Notes under the pieces: generated by a model
Seen by the model: the letters and a program-made list of their open reading frames with translations, nothing else
The model's database searches: none
What the model was told of the DNA's origin: nothing
Part shown: piece after piece, positions 25,674-33,940 of the stretch
How positions within the stretch are numbered: the stretch's first letter is position 1
How the letters are laid out: each line of letters starts with the position of its first letter
Program-made: the position numbers and the translations under genes
Assembly: GCF_004519335.1 (NCBI RefSeq)
Contig: NZ_SOZD01000003.1
Span: 434,001-498,000, forward strand
Reading direction: 5' to 3'
Origin: Jiella endophytica
GTDB lineage: Bacteria; Pseudomonadota; Alphaproteobacteria; Rhizobiales; Rhizobiaceae
Length of the DNA stretch: 64,000 nucleotides

Positions 25674-27031
25674 CAGGCGCTCCCGAGGAACTGGAGCGAC
25701 GGCGAGACGAATTGGCGCGGAACCAGCACCGAACCCGTCGAGATCCGCGAGCGAACGCTGGTCCGCACGCCGGCGCCGCCGGCCGGCCCGCACGTATAGA
25801 GCGCACCGACCTCGTAGACGGCAGCTTCCACGGCGGCTCGTTCCACTGCTGCGACCGCGACCCGCAACCGGACGTCCGAGGTCGGCGGCAGACGTGCCTC
25901 CTCGGCGATGAAGCGCCCGTCGTCGTCGGCGAACAGGCTGGCAGACCCGATCAGATCGGCGCGCAGTCTCAGCGCCGGGTCGACACGCCGGCGAATGGTC
26001 TCCATCGCAGCCTTCGCCCTGGCAAGGGCGTTCGGTCCGGCATAGGAAATCTCGCCTTCCCCGATGTAGCCGCCGTCGTAGCAGACGGTGGCCTTGAGCG
26101 TCTCCGGCCGTGGCTTGCCGCGCGCCCCCGCCACCTGGACACGGTCTCGGCCGATCTGCGAGACCTCCACCGCGGTCAGATCGAGGACGACGTCCGGAGT
26201 CAGATAGGCCGACGGATCGTGGATCTCGTAGAGCAGCTGTTCCTTGACCGTCCGCGCGTTGACGCAGCCGCCGGTCGCTTCCGGCTTGGTGATCACCAGG
26301 GATCCGTCGCCACTGACCTCGCAGATCGGAAAACCGATCGCCTCGAGCCCGTCGACGTCCTTGAAGCCGGGGTCGCAGTAATAACCGCCGGTCACCTGCG
26401 CTCCGCATTCGAGGAGATGGCCCGCCATGGTGGCCGCGGCGATCCGGTCGTGATCGTCGAAATCCCAGCCGAAATGCGAAACGATCGGCCCGACGGCGAG
26501 CGCCGGATCGGCGACCCTGCCGGTGACGACCACGTCGGCACCCCCGGTCAGCGCGGCGGCGATCTCGCGGGCGCCGAGATAGGCGTTGGCGCTGATCACC
26601 CGCTCGCCGGCCGGAACGCCCGTTGCCAGAAGCGCGGCAAGATCGGCGTCGTCGCGGCCGGAAACGAGATCGTCGCCGGAGACGATGGCGATCTTCGGCA
26701 CGCGGCAGCCAAGCCGGTCCGCAAGGCCGGCAATGGCTCTCGCCGCGCCCTCGGGATCGGCACAGCCGAAATTGCCGACGATGGCGATCCGGTGATCGAG
26801 ACAGTTTTTCAGAACGGGAGCAAGACGGTCGACGAGATGGGCGTCGTAGCCGATCCGGCCGGCCTTGCGTTCGAGCTGCGCCAGGGCGAGCGTGCGCTCC
26901 GCCAGCGTCTCGAACATCAGGCACGCCGGACCGCCCGCCTCGGCAAGCGCCGCGACGACGGGAACGGCGGCATCGAGCCGGTCACCGCCAAAGCCTGCAC
27001 CACAGCCGATCCGAAAGACGGATTGCGCCAC
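25673..27031 (-). CDS. DUF1446 / acyclic-terpene-utilisation AtuA-family protein
   Basis: A 452-residue protein with the DUF1446 pattern: RIGCGAGFGGDRLDAA at the N-terminus, then IAIVGNFGCADPEGAA, GADVVVTGRVADPALAVGP, ECGAQVTGGYYCDPG and TVKEQLLYEIHDPSAYLTPD. The enzymatic activity of the family is not established to my knowledge. First gene of a five-gene operon (DUF1446, AtuA-C, TAXI receptor, TRAP permease, dehydrogenase) and divergent from a LysR gene. No acyl-CoA carboxylase or ligase genes of the terpene pathway are nearby, so a different hydroxylated acid is more likely as substrate. Confidence 0.9.
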   Translation of the reverse strand: MAQSVFRIGCGAGFGGDRLDAAVPVVAALAEAGGPACLMFETLAERTLALAQLERKAGRIGYDAHLVDRLAPVLKNCLDHRIAIVGNFGCADPEGAARAIAGLADRLGCRVPKIAIVSGDDLVSGRDDADLAALLATGVPAGERVISANAYLGAREIAAALTGGADVVVTGRVADPALAVGPIVSHFGWDFDDHDRIAAATMAGHLLECGAQVTGGYYCDPGFKDVDGLEAIGFPICEVSGDGSLVITKPEATGGCVNARTVKEQLLYEIHDPSAYLTPDVVLDLTAVEVSQIGRDRVQVAGARGKPRPETLKATVCYDGGYIGEGEISYAGPNALARAKAAMETIRRRVDPALRLRADLIGSASLFADDDGRFIAEEARLPPTSDVRLRVAVAAVERAAVEAAVYEVGALYTCGPAGGAGVRTSVRSRISTGSVLVPRQFVSPSLQFLGSA

Positions 27032-27102
27032 CGGTCTCCTCCCATGCCCGCTCGGGCGATCGGCCCGAACGTCTCCTCGCTTTCAACCTCGCGCGAGCTG
27101 GT

Positions 27103-27130
27103 CTATTTGTCGAATTGAATGATCAAATAG
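27103..27130. promoter_or_regulatory. Inverted repeat between AtuA operon and lysR (LysR site candidate)
   Basis: CTATTTG (27103-27109) and CAAATAG (27124-27130) are perfect 7-bp inverted repeats 14 bp apart in the AT-richer part of the 116-bp divergent region, next to the lysR start. It is a reasonable LysR-type binding element. Confidence 0.5.
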
Positions 27131-27147
27131 TTCGATTTGCTGAATCA

Positions 27148-28092
27148 ATGACCATGCAGATGCGTCAGGTGCGCGCCTTTCTCGAACTGTCCGAAACACT
27201 GAGCTTCAGCGAGGCGTCGAGCCGGGTCGGCCTGTCACAGCCGGCCTTCAGCCTGTCCATCCAGAAGCTCGAGGAAGCGCTCGGAACGAGACTCTTCGAC
27301 CGGACGTCCCGCACCGTCTCGCTGACCCGCGAAGGCGAGGCCTTTCTGCCGCTGGCACGACGCCTCGCAGCCACCTGGGACGAGACGGTCGAGGAGATGG
27401 CCGATCTCGTCGCGGTCCGCCGCGGGCGCGTCGCGCTCGCCGCGTTGCCCTCGCTCGCCGCGCGCATCCTGCCCGATGCCGTCGCCCGCTTCGCCGCCTC
27501 GCATCCGGACGTCTCCATCCGCATCGCCGACGTTCTGCACGGCACCGTCGTCGATCTCGTCCTTGCCGGCCGGGTCGACTACGGCTTTTCGGTCGAACCG
27601 GAGAGCCAGGACGAGCTGAGTTTCACGCCCCTGGTCAGCGACAGGTTCGTCGCGGTCCTGCGCGACGACGACTCGCTGGCAGGTCGCGCCCGCCTGACAT
27701 GGAATGATCTCCTGTCCGAGCCGCTGATTTCGATGACCGGCATCACCAGCGTCCGTCGCCGCCTCGATGCCGCGCTGGCGGGCCGGAAGGCGCCGCGCCT
27801 CGTCGGCGAAGTCAATCAGCTGGCAACGGTCTCGGGCCTCGTCCTTGCCGGCCTCGGCGTCTCGGCGTTGCCAGCGCTCTGCCTACCGGTGGTGATGCGG
27901 CCCGGGCTCACATGGCGGCCTCTCGACGAGCCGGTAGCCGAGCGCACTCTCGGCCTCGTCCACCGCCGCAAGCAGAGCTTTTCGCTGGCCGCCAGGGCTT
28001 TTCTCAGTGAGCTTCGCAGCCTGCCGGACAGCCCGATGCTCTCCGGTCTCGGCGACGAGATCCGGTTCGAGCCGTTTCCAGGCAGCGCTTGA
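27148..28092 (+). CDS. LysR-family transcriptional regulator of the AtuA/TRAP operon
   Basis: A 314-residue regulator with the LysR helix-turn-helix (RQVRAFLELSETLSFSEASS, then LSQPAFSLSIQKLEEALGTRLFDRTSRTVSLT) and a PBP2-type effector domain. Three in-frame ATGs (27148, 27154, 27160) precede the conserved core; the first is given. The gene is divergent from DUF1446 and separated by 116 bp that contain an inverted repeat, the normal layout for a LysR activator and its target. The inducer is probably the TRAP substrate or a catabolite. Confidence 0.93.
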   Translation: MTMQMRQVRAFLELSETLSFSEASSRVGLSQPAFSLSIQKLEEALGTRLFDRTSRTVSLTREGEAFLPLARRLAATWDETVEEMADLVAVRRGRVALAALPSLAARILPDAVARFAASHPDVSIRIADVLHGTVVDLVLAGRVDYGFSVEPESQDELSFTPLVSDRFVAVLRDDDSLAGRARLTWNDLLSEPLISMTGITSVRRRLDAALAGRKAPRLVGEVNQLATVSGLVLAGLGVSALPALCLPVVMRPGLTWRPLDEPVAERTLGLVHRRKQSFSLAARAFLSELRSLPDSPMLSGLGDEIRFEPFPGSA

Positions 28093-28177
28093 CGATCCAC
28101 CGGCGCGTGGGCGACTTGCGGAGAGGACCGCGGCGCTCGCCGCACCGGCAATCACGGCCGACGCAAAGGACCTCGCC

Positions 28178-28726
28178 ATGGCAAAACGACCGATCGACCT
28201 CGACGAAACCGCCCTCACCCCGGCCCAGCAGGTGGTCTTCGACGCCATCGCCTCCGGCCCGCGCGGCATCGTCGAAGGTCCGCTGAGGGTCTGGCTGCAA
28301 TCGCCGGAGCTTGCCGAGAAAGCGCAGGCGCTCGGCGCTTTCTGCCGATACGGCACGCGCCTGCCGCCGAAACTCTCCGAACTTGCGATCCTCGTCACCG
28401 GCGCATTCTGGCGCTCCGGCTTCGAATGGGCGGTGCATGCGCCGATCGCGGTCAGGGAAGGATTGTCCTCTACAGTCGTCGAGGCGATCAGGATCGGCGA
28501 GCGGCCGGAATTTTCAGATCCGGCCGAGGCGGCAGTCTACGATTTTGCCGACGAACTCCACCGCGAGCATCGCGTCACTGACGCGACCTATGCCAGGATC
28601 ACCGGCCTCTTCGGCGAGGAGGGAGCAGTCGAGCTGACCGGGATCCTCGGCTATTACACGCTGATTTCTATGACGATCAACGCCTTCGCGGTTCCCCTGC
28701 CCGACGGTGCGGCGGATCCGTTCTGA
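28178..28726 (+). CDS. Carboxymuconolactone decarboxylase-family protein
   Basis: A 182-residue all-helical protein. The start is set by AAAGGA seven bases upstream. It has the family core LSELAILVTGAFWRSGFEWAVHAPIAVREGLS, where EW..H are the conserved polar residues. The CxxC pair of AhpD peroxidases is absent, so this is the decarboxylase-like rather than the peroxidase-like group. It lies 85 bp after lysR on the same strand. Members often act in aromatic or hydroxyacid catabolism, but the substrate is not evident. Confidence 0.88.
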   Translation: MAKRPIDLDETALTPAQQVVFDAIASGPRGIVEGPLRVWLQSPELAEKAQALGAFCRYGTRLPPKLSELAILVTGAFWRSGFEWAVHAPIAVREGLSSTVVEAIRIGERPEFSDPAEAAVYDFADELHREHRVTDATYARITGLFGEEGAVELTGILGYYTLISMTINAFAVPLPDGAADPF

Positions 28727-28847
28727 GCGTCGGCGAAGGGCGTTTGCCGTGCAGGACTCGAGCCTGCGTGGCTCGAGCCCCTCTGGTAACGGCGATCGCA
28801 ACAACGATCCGGCTCAGTCGGAATTTGTCGACAGCCGGCGTGATCGG

Positions 28848-28855
28848 CGTATACA
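28848..28855. promoter_or_regulatory. GTATAC palindrome before gntR
   Basis: CGTATACA, nine bases before the GntR start, matches 7 of 8 positions of TGTATACA at 32631-32638 upstream of the neighbouring ABC operon. A GntR/FCD regulator often binds short palindromes of this form. Confidence 0.4.
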
Positions 28856-28863
28856 CCTCGTCC

Positions 28864-29523
28864 ATGGACACCGACCTTCCCGCCTCAGGATCACGGCCAC
28901 AGATCAACCAGTCCGGCAAGGCCTATCGCGCGGTCTACGAGCTGATCCGCCGGCGGGAGCTGCGCGGCGGCGAGGTCATCATCGAGACCAAGCTCGCCGA
29001 TACGCTTGGGCTGTCGCGGACCCCCTTGCGCGAGGCCCTGCAGCGGCTCGAGGGCGAAGGCCTGATCGTCAAGGAGGCGGGCCGCTCCTTTGCCGTGCGG
29101 CATGTGGATCTCGCCGAATATCTGCACAGCCTGAAGGTCCGCGAGATCCTCGAAGGCGAGGCCGCGGCACTGGCCGCGGGACAGGTGCCGAAGGGTCTCC
29201 TGGGCGATGCCCGGGCAGAGATCGAGGCGCTCGGCGATGCCTCCGGCCAGCACACCTATGCCCACTGGCAGTCGGACGACCATGTCCACGGCCTTTATAT
29301 CGACGCCTGCGGCAATCCGATCCTCGCAAAGATCATCCGCTCGCTCCGGGTGACGACCCGGCTCTTCGAGGTCGCCCGGCTCGCCGATCGCGTCGCCCCC
29401 GACAATGCCGAGCACCTCGCCATCATCGACGCGCTGGAGGCCGAGGAGGCCAGGCGCGCCAAGCGCGCCGCGCAGACCCATATCCGAAGCCTCCTGCGCT
29501 TTTCCCTGAAAAGCGTCTCCTGA
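28864..29523 (+). CDS. GntR-family regulator (FadR/FCD subfamily)
   Basis: A 219-residue regulator with an N-terminal winged helix (AYRAVYELIRRRELRGGEVI, LADTLGLSRTPLREALQRLEGEGLI) and an FCD effector domain with the metal-site pattern (LKVREILEGEAAAL, DDHVHGLYIDACGNPIL, EHLAIIDALE). No clear Shine-Dalgarno precedes the ATG at 28864; an upstream in-frame start at 28744 exists but adds sequence outside the family. It is convergent with the polar-amino-acid ABC operon at 29587-32543, which it probably controls through GTATAC-type sites. Confidence 0.92.
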   Translation: MDTDLPASGSRPQINQSGKAYRAVYELIRRRELRGGEVIIETKLADTLGLSRTPLREALQRLEGEGLIVKEAGRSFAVRHVDLAEYLHSLKVREILEGEAAALAAGQVPKGLLGDARAEIEALGDASGQHTYAHWQSDDHVHGLYIDACGNPILAKIIRSLRVTTRLFEVARLADRVAPDNAEHLAIIDALEAEEARRAKRAAQTHIRSLLRFSLKSVS

Positions 29524-29544
29524 ACATCAGGAACGCGCCGAGGC

Positions 29545-29566
29545 CGGAGCGGCTTCGCCGGCTCCG
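29545..29566. terminator. Hairpin between convergent gntR and ABC operon
   Basis: CGGAGC (29545-29550) and GCTCCG (29561-29566) pair, extended by two inner G-C pairs around CTTCG with one bulged base. No T-run; terminator position only. Confidence 0.35.
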
Positions 29567-29586
29567 ATCGCGACCCCGGCCAGGGC

Positions 29587-30324
29587 TCAGTGCCGTAGGA
29601 TCTTCGAGACGAACTCCCGGGTCCGCGTCTCCTGCGGCGTCTCGAAGACCTCGCCCGGCGTCCCCGTCTCGACGATGCGGCCATCCGCCATGAACACCAC
29701 GCGCGATGAAAGTTCGCGCACGAAGCCCATTTCGTGGCTGACGATCAGCATGGTCATGCCCTCGGCAGCGAGCAGCCGGATCGTATCGAGCACTTCGCTG
29801 ACGAGTTCGGGATCGAGCGAGGCGGTCACCTCGTCGAGAAGCAGGATCTCCGGCTTCAGCGCCAGCGCCCGGGCGATCGCCACGCGCTGCTGCTGGCCCC
29901 CGGAGAGCTCGTCGGGATAGGCGTTTAACTTTTCCCCGAGGCCGACCTTTCGCAGCAGCTCCTTTGCCTCCTCGCGCACCTCGCCCTTCGCCCGCTTCTT
30001 GATCTTCACTGGCGCGATGGTGACGTTCTCGAGCACCGTCATGTTCTGGAAGAGGTTGAACTGCTGGAAGACGATCGCCAGGCGGTCGCGGACGGCACGG
30101 ACCTCGGCCGCCTTCCCGAAATCGACGGGGCGACCGTCGATCGCGATGGTGCCGGCGGTCGGCTTCAGGAGACCGACGAGGACGCGCAGGAGCGTGCTTT
30201 TGCCGGAGCCGGACGGGCCGATCAGGCCGATGATCTCGCCCTTCTCGACGGCGAGCGACACCGATTTCAGCACCGCCAGCTTGCCGTAGGTCGCGCTAAG
30301 ATTGTCGATTGCGAGTTGCGGCAA
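29587..30324 (-). CDS. Polar amino-acid-type ABC transporter ATPase
   Basis: A 245-residue ATPase: Walker [11 protein letters not shown]-loop [13 protein letters not shown], signature [15 protein letters not shown], Walker B ILLLDEVTASLDPE (Val in place of the usual Pro after DE, a known variant), and SHEMGFVREL with the switch histidine. Last gene of a receptor-permease-permease-ATPase operon; its start overlaps the preceding permease by 29 nt. Confidence 0.94.
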   Translation of the reverse strand: MPQLAIDNLSATYGKLAVLKSVSLAVEKGEIIGLIGPSGSGKSTLLRVLVGLLKPTAGTIAIDGRPVDFGKAAEVRAVRDRLAIVFQQFNLFQNMTVLENVTIAPVKIKKRAKGEVREEAKELLRKVGLGEKLNAYPDELSGGQQQRVAIARALALKPEILLLDEVTASLDPELVSEVLDTIRLLAAEGMTMLIVSHEMGFVRELSSRVVFMADGRIVETGTPGEVFETPQETRTREFVSKILRH

Positions 30325-30994
30325 GTCTGGCCTCCAGGCGCGCGCCGATGAGCGACAGCGGATATGACAGTAGGAAGTAGAACAGAAGCACGGTCCCGAA
30401 GCTGAGCGTTGCGGAGAAGCCGCGATTGTTCAGCACCTTGCCGGCGAAGGTCAGTTCGGTGACGCCGATCTGCGAGGCGAGCGCGGTGTCCTTGATGAAC
30501 AGCACGAAGAAGCCGAAGGCCGGCGGCAGGATGATGCGCCAGGCCTGCGGCAGGATCACATGGAAGATGGTCTGGCCGAGGGAGAAGTTCATCGCCGCTG
30601 CCGCATCCCATTGATTGTGATGCACGGAGAGAAGGCCGCTGCGGATGATCTCGGCGAGATAGGCCGCGGCGATGAGGAAGACGCTCATTGCCGCGATCGC
30701 AAAGAGCGGCCACTCGTTGCCGCTCATCTGCGAGACGAAGAACACCAGCATCAAGGTGACGAGGAACGGCACGCGGCGGAAGAACTCGGTGACGACGATC
30801 GCCAGGATCCGCACCGGCAGCAGGACGCCGCCGCGGGTCATCCGCGTCACCGCAAGAACGAAGCCGACCAGCGCCCCGAACACCGAACCCGTCACCGACA
30901 GAGCCAGCGTCGTCAGCGCCGCCTCGACGAAGAAGCGCAGGTTCCAGTAGGTGAAGAAGCGCGGCGCTTCCTCGACGAGGCGGTCCCACATCAT
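30296..30994 (-). CDS. Polar amino-acid-type ABC transporter permease (second)
   Basis: A 232-residue permease with TM segments at about residues 20-45, 60-85, 90-115 and 195-215. It has the FRRVPFLVTLMLVFFVSQ variant of the first-loop motif and an EAA-like loop (QWDAAAAMNFSLGQTIFHVILPQAWRIILPP). Overlaps the preceding permease by 4 nt and the ATPase gene by 29 nt, a tightly coupled operon. Confidence 0.93.
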   Translation of the reverse strand: MMWDRLVEEAPRFFTYWNLRFFVEAALTTLALSVTGSVFGALVGFVLAVTRMTRGGVLLPVRILAIVVTEFFRRVPFLVTLMLVFFVSQMSGNEWPLFAIAAMSVFLIAAAYLAEIIRSGLLSVHHNQWDAAAAMNFSLGQTIFHVILPQAWRIILPPAFGFFVLFIKDTALASQIGVTELTFAGKVLNNRGFSATLSFGTVLLFYFLLSYPLSLIGARLEARLAATRNRQS

Positions 30995-31665
30995 AGGATC
31001 CGCATCCTCGCCCGAAAGGCCAGCCGCCCGATCAGCGCCAGAGCCAGCGTCGCGGCGAAGGTGATGACCACGTAGAACACCGCGACGAGGGAGAAGATCT
31101 CCACCGAGCGGAACGTCTCGGCATTGACGTTGAAGGCGCGACCGGTCAGCTCCTCGACGCCGAAGACGGCGGCCATGGACGTGCCGAGGGTCATCAGGAT
31201 GTACTGGTTGGCCAGCGGCGGAAACAGCACCTTGGCGATATGCGGCAGGATCACGTAGCGGATCTGCTGCCAGCGCGAGAAGCCGAGCACCTCGGCCGCC
31301 TCCATCTCCGTCTGGCGCCGCGACAGGAAGCCGGCGCGCTGGATCTCGGTGAGATACGCCCCGGCATTCAGCGTCATGCCGATCAGCACCGCCTGATACG
31401 AGCTGAGCAGGATGCCGGCGTCCGGCAGTGCGAAATAGAGGAAATAGATCTGGACGAGCTGCGGCGTGTTGGTGAAGGCCGTGACATAAACCTTCACCAG
31501 GACCCGCAGCGGCCGCGGCCCGAAAGCTGTGACCGATGCGAAACCGGTCCCGATGACGAGACCGCCGCAGAACGAAAGGAAGGCGATCTGCAACGACAAC
31601 AGCGCGCCGCCGGCAAAGTAGCCGAGATAGGGCAGCACCTGCCCATATTGCAGCGTGTAGTTCAT
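30991..31665 (-). CDS. Polar amino-acid-type ABC transporter permease (first)
   Basis: A 224-residue permease. The ATG at 31665 (MNYTLQYGQVLPYLGYFAGG) is chosen because the protein then begins as the family does; an upstream in-frame extension would run into the receptor gene. Motifs: VTAFTNTPQLVQIYFLYFALPD and an EAA loop (ETEMEAAEVLGFSRWQQI is partly visible as MEAAEVLGFSRWQQIRYVIL). It pairs with the next permease to form the channel. Confidence 0.93.
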   Translation of the reverse strand: MNYTLQYGQVLPYLGYFAGGALLSLQIAFLSFCGGLVIGTGFASVTAFGPRPLRVLVKVYVTAFTNTPQLVQIYFLYFALPDAGILLSSYQAVLIGMTLNAGAYLTEIQRAGFLSRRQTEMEAAEVLGFSRWQQIRYVILPHIAKVLFPPLANQYILMTLGTSMAAVFGVEELTGRAFNVNAETFRSVEIFSLVAVFYVVITFAATLALALIGRLAFRARMRIL

Positions 31666-31733
31666 CGCCTGCGCATCGCCCTGGTCGCTTTCACCGTGAC
31701 GGAACGGACAGACCGTCCCGTCGCCCGGCTGCC

Positions 31734-32543
31734 TCAGAAATACGGGTTCAGCGGGATCGGATAGGTCATGTCGAGGCCGAACCACTTCTTCCACAATTCG
31801 CCCCGCTTGCCGGAGCGCTCGAGCTCGAAGGCGGCGATGTCGAGCCAGTCCTTCAGCGAGGAATTGCCCTTGGCAACGCCCATGCAGTCATAGTCGACAT
31901 CGACGGGCATCGAGGTCACCTGCCATTCGACGCCGGTGTAGGTCTTGGTATAGGAGCCGAGATAGTCGACGACGTCGATGATCGTGTTGCCGCGGCCCTG
32001 CGCCAGCGCGCGCACCGCATCCGGATAGTTGTCGAGCAGGGTCAGCTGCGCCTTCGGCAGCGTCTCCTTGATGAAGCTGACGGGCGTCGTGCCGCGCACC
32101 TCGACGAGCTTGGTGTCCGGCGTATTGAGTTCGTTCCAGCTCTTCGGCTTGGTGCCACCGGTCTGCAGGACGCTGAGGCCCTCGGTATAAACCGGCACCG
32201 TGAAGTCGATGACCTTGGCGCGCTCGGAATTGCGGGTCATGCCGCCGAGGACGAAGTCGACGCGGTCCGAGGTGACGAAGGGGATGCGGTCGGGCGAACC
32301 GACCGACACGACTTCGAGCTTCACCCCCAGCTTGTCGGCGATCTCCTTCGCATATTCGACGTCGAAGCCGGAGATCTCGTTCTTGTCGTCATAGGTCCCG
32401 AGCGGCGGCAGCGTCGGGTTCACGCCGACCCGGATGCTTCCCGACTTGATGATGGCGTCGAGGCTGCGGGCCTCGGAGGGCGGGGCGGCGAGCAGCGCGG
32501 TGGCCAGAAACCCCGCGGCTGCGACCCAGGCGGACTTCAGCAT
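31734..32543 (-). CDS. Periplasmic amino-acid-type substrate-binding protein
   Basis: A 269-residue receptor with signal peptide (MLKSAWVAAAGFLATALLAAPPSEA-RS). SBP_bac_3 features: IIKSGSIRVGVNPTLPPLG, FVLGGMTRNSERAKVIDFTVPVY and VRGTTPVSFIKETLP. First gene of the operon, 68 bp before the first permease. The 293 bp upstream carry two adjacent perfect palindromes (32621-32638) likely to be operators. The ligand is probably an amino acid or an imino/hydroxy acid, given the DapA-family and amine-oxidase-like genes encoded divergently. Confidence 0.93.
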   Translation of the reverse strand: MLKSAWVAAAGFLATALLAAPPSEARSLDAIIKSGSIRVGVNPTLPPLGTYDDKNEISGFDVEYAKEIADKLGVKLEVVSVGSPDRIPFVTSDRVDFVLGGMTRNSERAKVIDFTVPVYTEGLSVLQTGGTKPKSWNELNTPDTKLVEVRGTTPVSFIKETLPKAQLTLLDNYPDAVRALAQGRGNTIIDVVDYLGSYTKTYTGVEWQVTSMPVDVDYDCMGVAKGNSSLKDWLDIAAFELERSGKRGELWKKWFGLDMTYPIPLNPYF

Positions 32544-32620
32544 GTCGATCGATCCTTTGCTCGAGGGAGATGTCGGGCGTCTTCAAGGCGGTTCCCGTCG
32601 GCGACGAGCTTGCACCGACT

Positions 32621-32638
32621 GTCTATAGACTGTATACA
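32621..32638. promoter_or_regulatory. Tandem palindromes upstream of the ABC operon (GntR site candidates)
   Basis: GTCTATAGAC (32621-32630) is a perfect 10-bp palindrome directly followed by TGTATACA (32631-32638), a perfect 8-bp palindrome. They lie 78-95 bp before the receptor start in the divergent region shared with the DapA-family gene. TGTATACA recurs (one mismatch) before gntR. Confidence 0.5.
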
Positions 32639-32836
32639 AAATTGCGACTTGTAAAGCGGGATATCCGAGTTTCCATCGCAACGCACATACCCCCTTCCTC
32701 ACCCATTCCGGCTGCTGTCGGCATTCCGGTGCAGCGCCAGGGGCGGCGGCCGGCGGCCTGACGCGGGCCGCCGCGAAAGGGGATGGTGCCGCGGAAAGAC
32801 TGGTGCGATCCGAGCATATCGAACGACAGGAAGACA

Positions 32837-33772
32837 GTGCCCACACAGCCCATCCGAGAGCGCCTCAGGGGAATCCACGCCGCGACCGTCACCCCGCTGA
32901 CGGCGGCCTTCGCCGTGGACGAGGCGGCGCTTGCCGACCATGTCGCGCCGCTCGCGAGAACCCCCGGCATCCGCGGTCTGCTTGTCAACGGTCATGCGGG
33001 CGAGAATTTCACGCTGCCACGCGGCGAAAAGGCCAAGGCACTCGGCATCGTGCGCGAAACGGTCCCCGCCGACTGCCTGATCGTCGCCGGGGTCAACGCC
33101 GAATCGAGCCTCGATGCCGCCGACCAGGCGCGGGACGCCGAAGCCATGGGCGCCGATGCGATCCTGGTGTTTCCGCCGAACAGCTGGGCGCTCACCCAGG
33201 ACCCGGACGTGATCCTCGCCCATCACCGGATCGTCGAGACCGCGACCGGCCTGCCGATCCTGCTCTACCAGGCGCCGGTCGGCGCCGGGCGAATGGCCTA
33301 TGCCAAAGGGGTGATCGAGGCGCTGATCGCCTCGCCGCGGGTCGTCGGGGTGAAGGAAGGCAGCTGGGAAATCGCCACCTATGAGGAGAACGCCCGGCTG
33401 ATCCGCGCGCGCCGCCCGGACATCGCCGTGCTCGGTTCGGGCGACGAGCATCTCCTGACGAGCTATCTGATCGGCACCGACGGCAGCCAAGTGAGCCTTG
33501 CGGCCGTGGTGCCGGAGCAGATCGTCGCGCTCTTCGCGGCGGCGGAGGCACAGGATTGGGCGCGCGCCCGGGCTGTCCACGAGGCGCTCTATCCCCTCGC
33601 CGCGGCCGTCTATCGCCGTGCGCCGACCGGACGGGCGACCGCGCGGCTGAAGACCTGCCTGAAGCTGCTCGGGCGGCTGGCGAGCGACCGGGTCTGCCCG
33701 CCGATGGTCTCGCCCTCGCCGGCCGAAATCGCCGAACTCGAGGCGGCGCTCGCCGTCGCCCGAGCCGCTTGA
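32837..33772 (+). CDS. DapA/N-acetylneuraminate-lyase-family aldolase (DHDPS-like)
   Basis: A 311-residue TIM-barrel protein read from GTG at 32837, which has AGGA six bases upstream; an ATG at 32783 would add a non-homologous tail. It has the Schiff-base lysine in VVGVKEGSWE (about residue 173), the catalytic tyrosine in LLYQAPVGAG and a GVNAESSLDAADQA strand. The family includes dihydrodipicolinate synthase and many aldolases or dehydratases acting on keto acids. Housekeeping DHDPS has a different phosphate/keto-acid loop (GTTGE); here it is NGHAGE, so a catabolic lyase is more likely. First of three genes on this strand. Confidence 0.92.
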   Translation: MPTQPIRERLRGIHAATVTPLTAAFAVDEAALADHVAPLARTPGIRGLLVNGHAGENFTLPRGEKAKALGIVRETVPADCLIVAGVNAESSLDAADQARDAEAMGADAILVFPPNSWALTQDPDVILAHHRIVETATGLPILLYQAPVGAGRMAYAKGVIEALIASPRVVGVKEGSWEIATYEENARLIRARRPDIAVLGSGDEHLLTSYLIGTDGSQVSLAAVVPEQIVALFAAAEAQDWARARAVHEALYPLAAAVYRRAPTGRATARLKTCLKLLGRLASDRVCPPMVSPSPAEIAELEAALAVARAA

Positions 33773-33806
33773 AGCGCGCCCGGCCGTTCCGATCCGCCGT
33801 TGCAGC

Positions 33807-33833
33807 GCCGCTTGCCTGAGGCGGGCAAGCGGC
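33807..33833 (+). other. Intergenic hairpin after the DapA-family gene
   Basis: GCCGCTTGCC (33807-33816) and GGCAAGCGGC (33824-33833) form a 10-bp perfect stem with a 7-nt loop, 34 nt after the stop, in the 168-bp gap before the DUF3830 gene. No U-tract; possibly attenuating or stabilising. Confidence 0.5.
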
Positions 33834-33940
33834 AGCGCCTGCGCCAAAACGGTTGCCGCCTGCTTCCGGAGGGCTGAGAGACGGGTTTCGGCCGCTTCCG
33901 GGCTCCCAACGATTCGATTGCATCGACATAGGACCACGAC

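Noticed and set aside
32837-33772. Housekeeping dapA
   Set aside because: The DHDPS loop GTTGE is replaced and the gene lies in a catabolic-looking cluster, so a symbol was not assigned.
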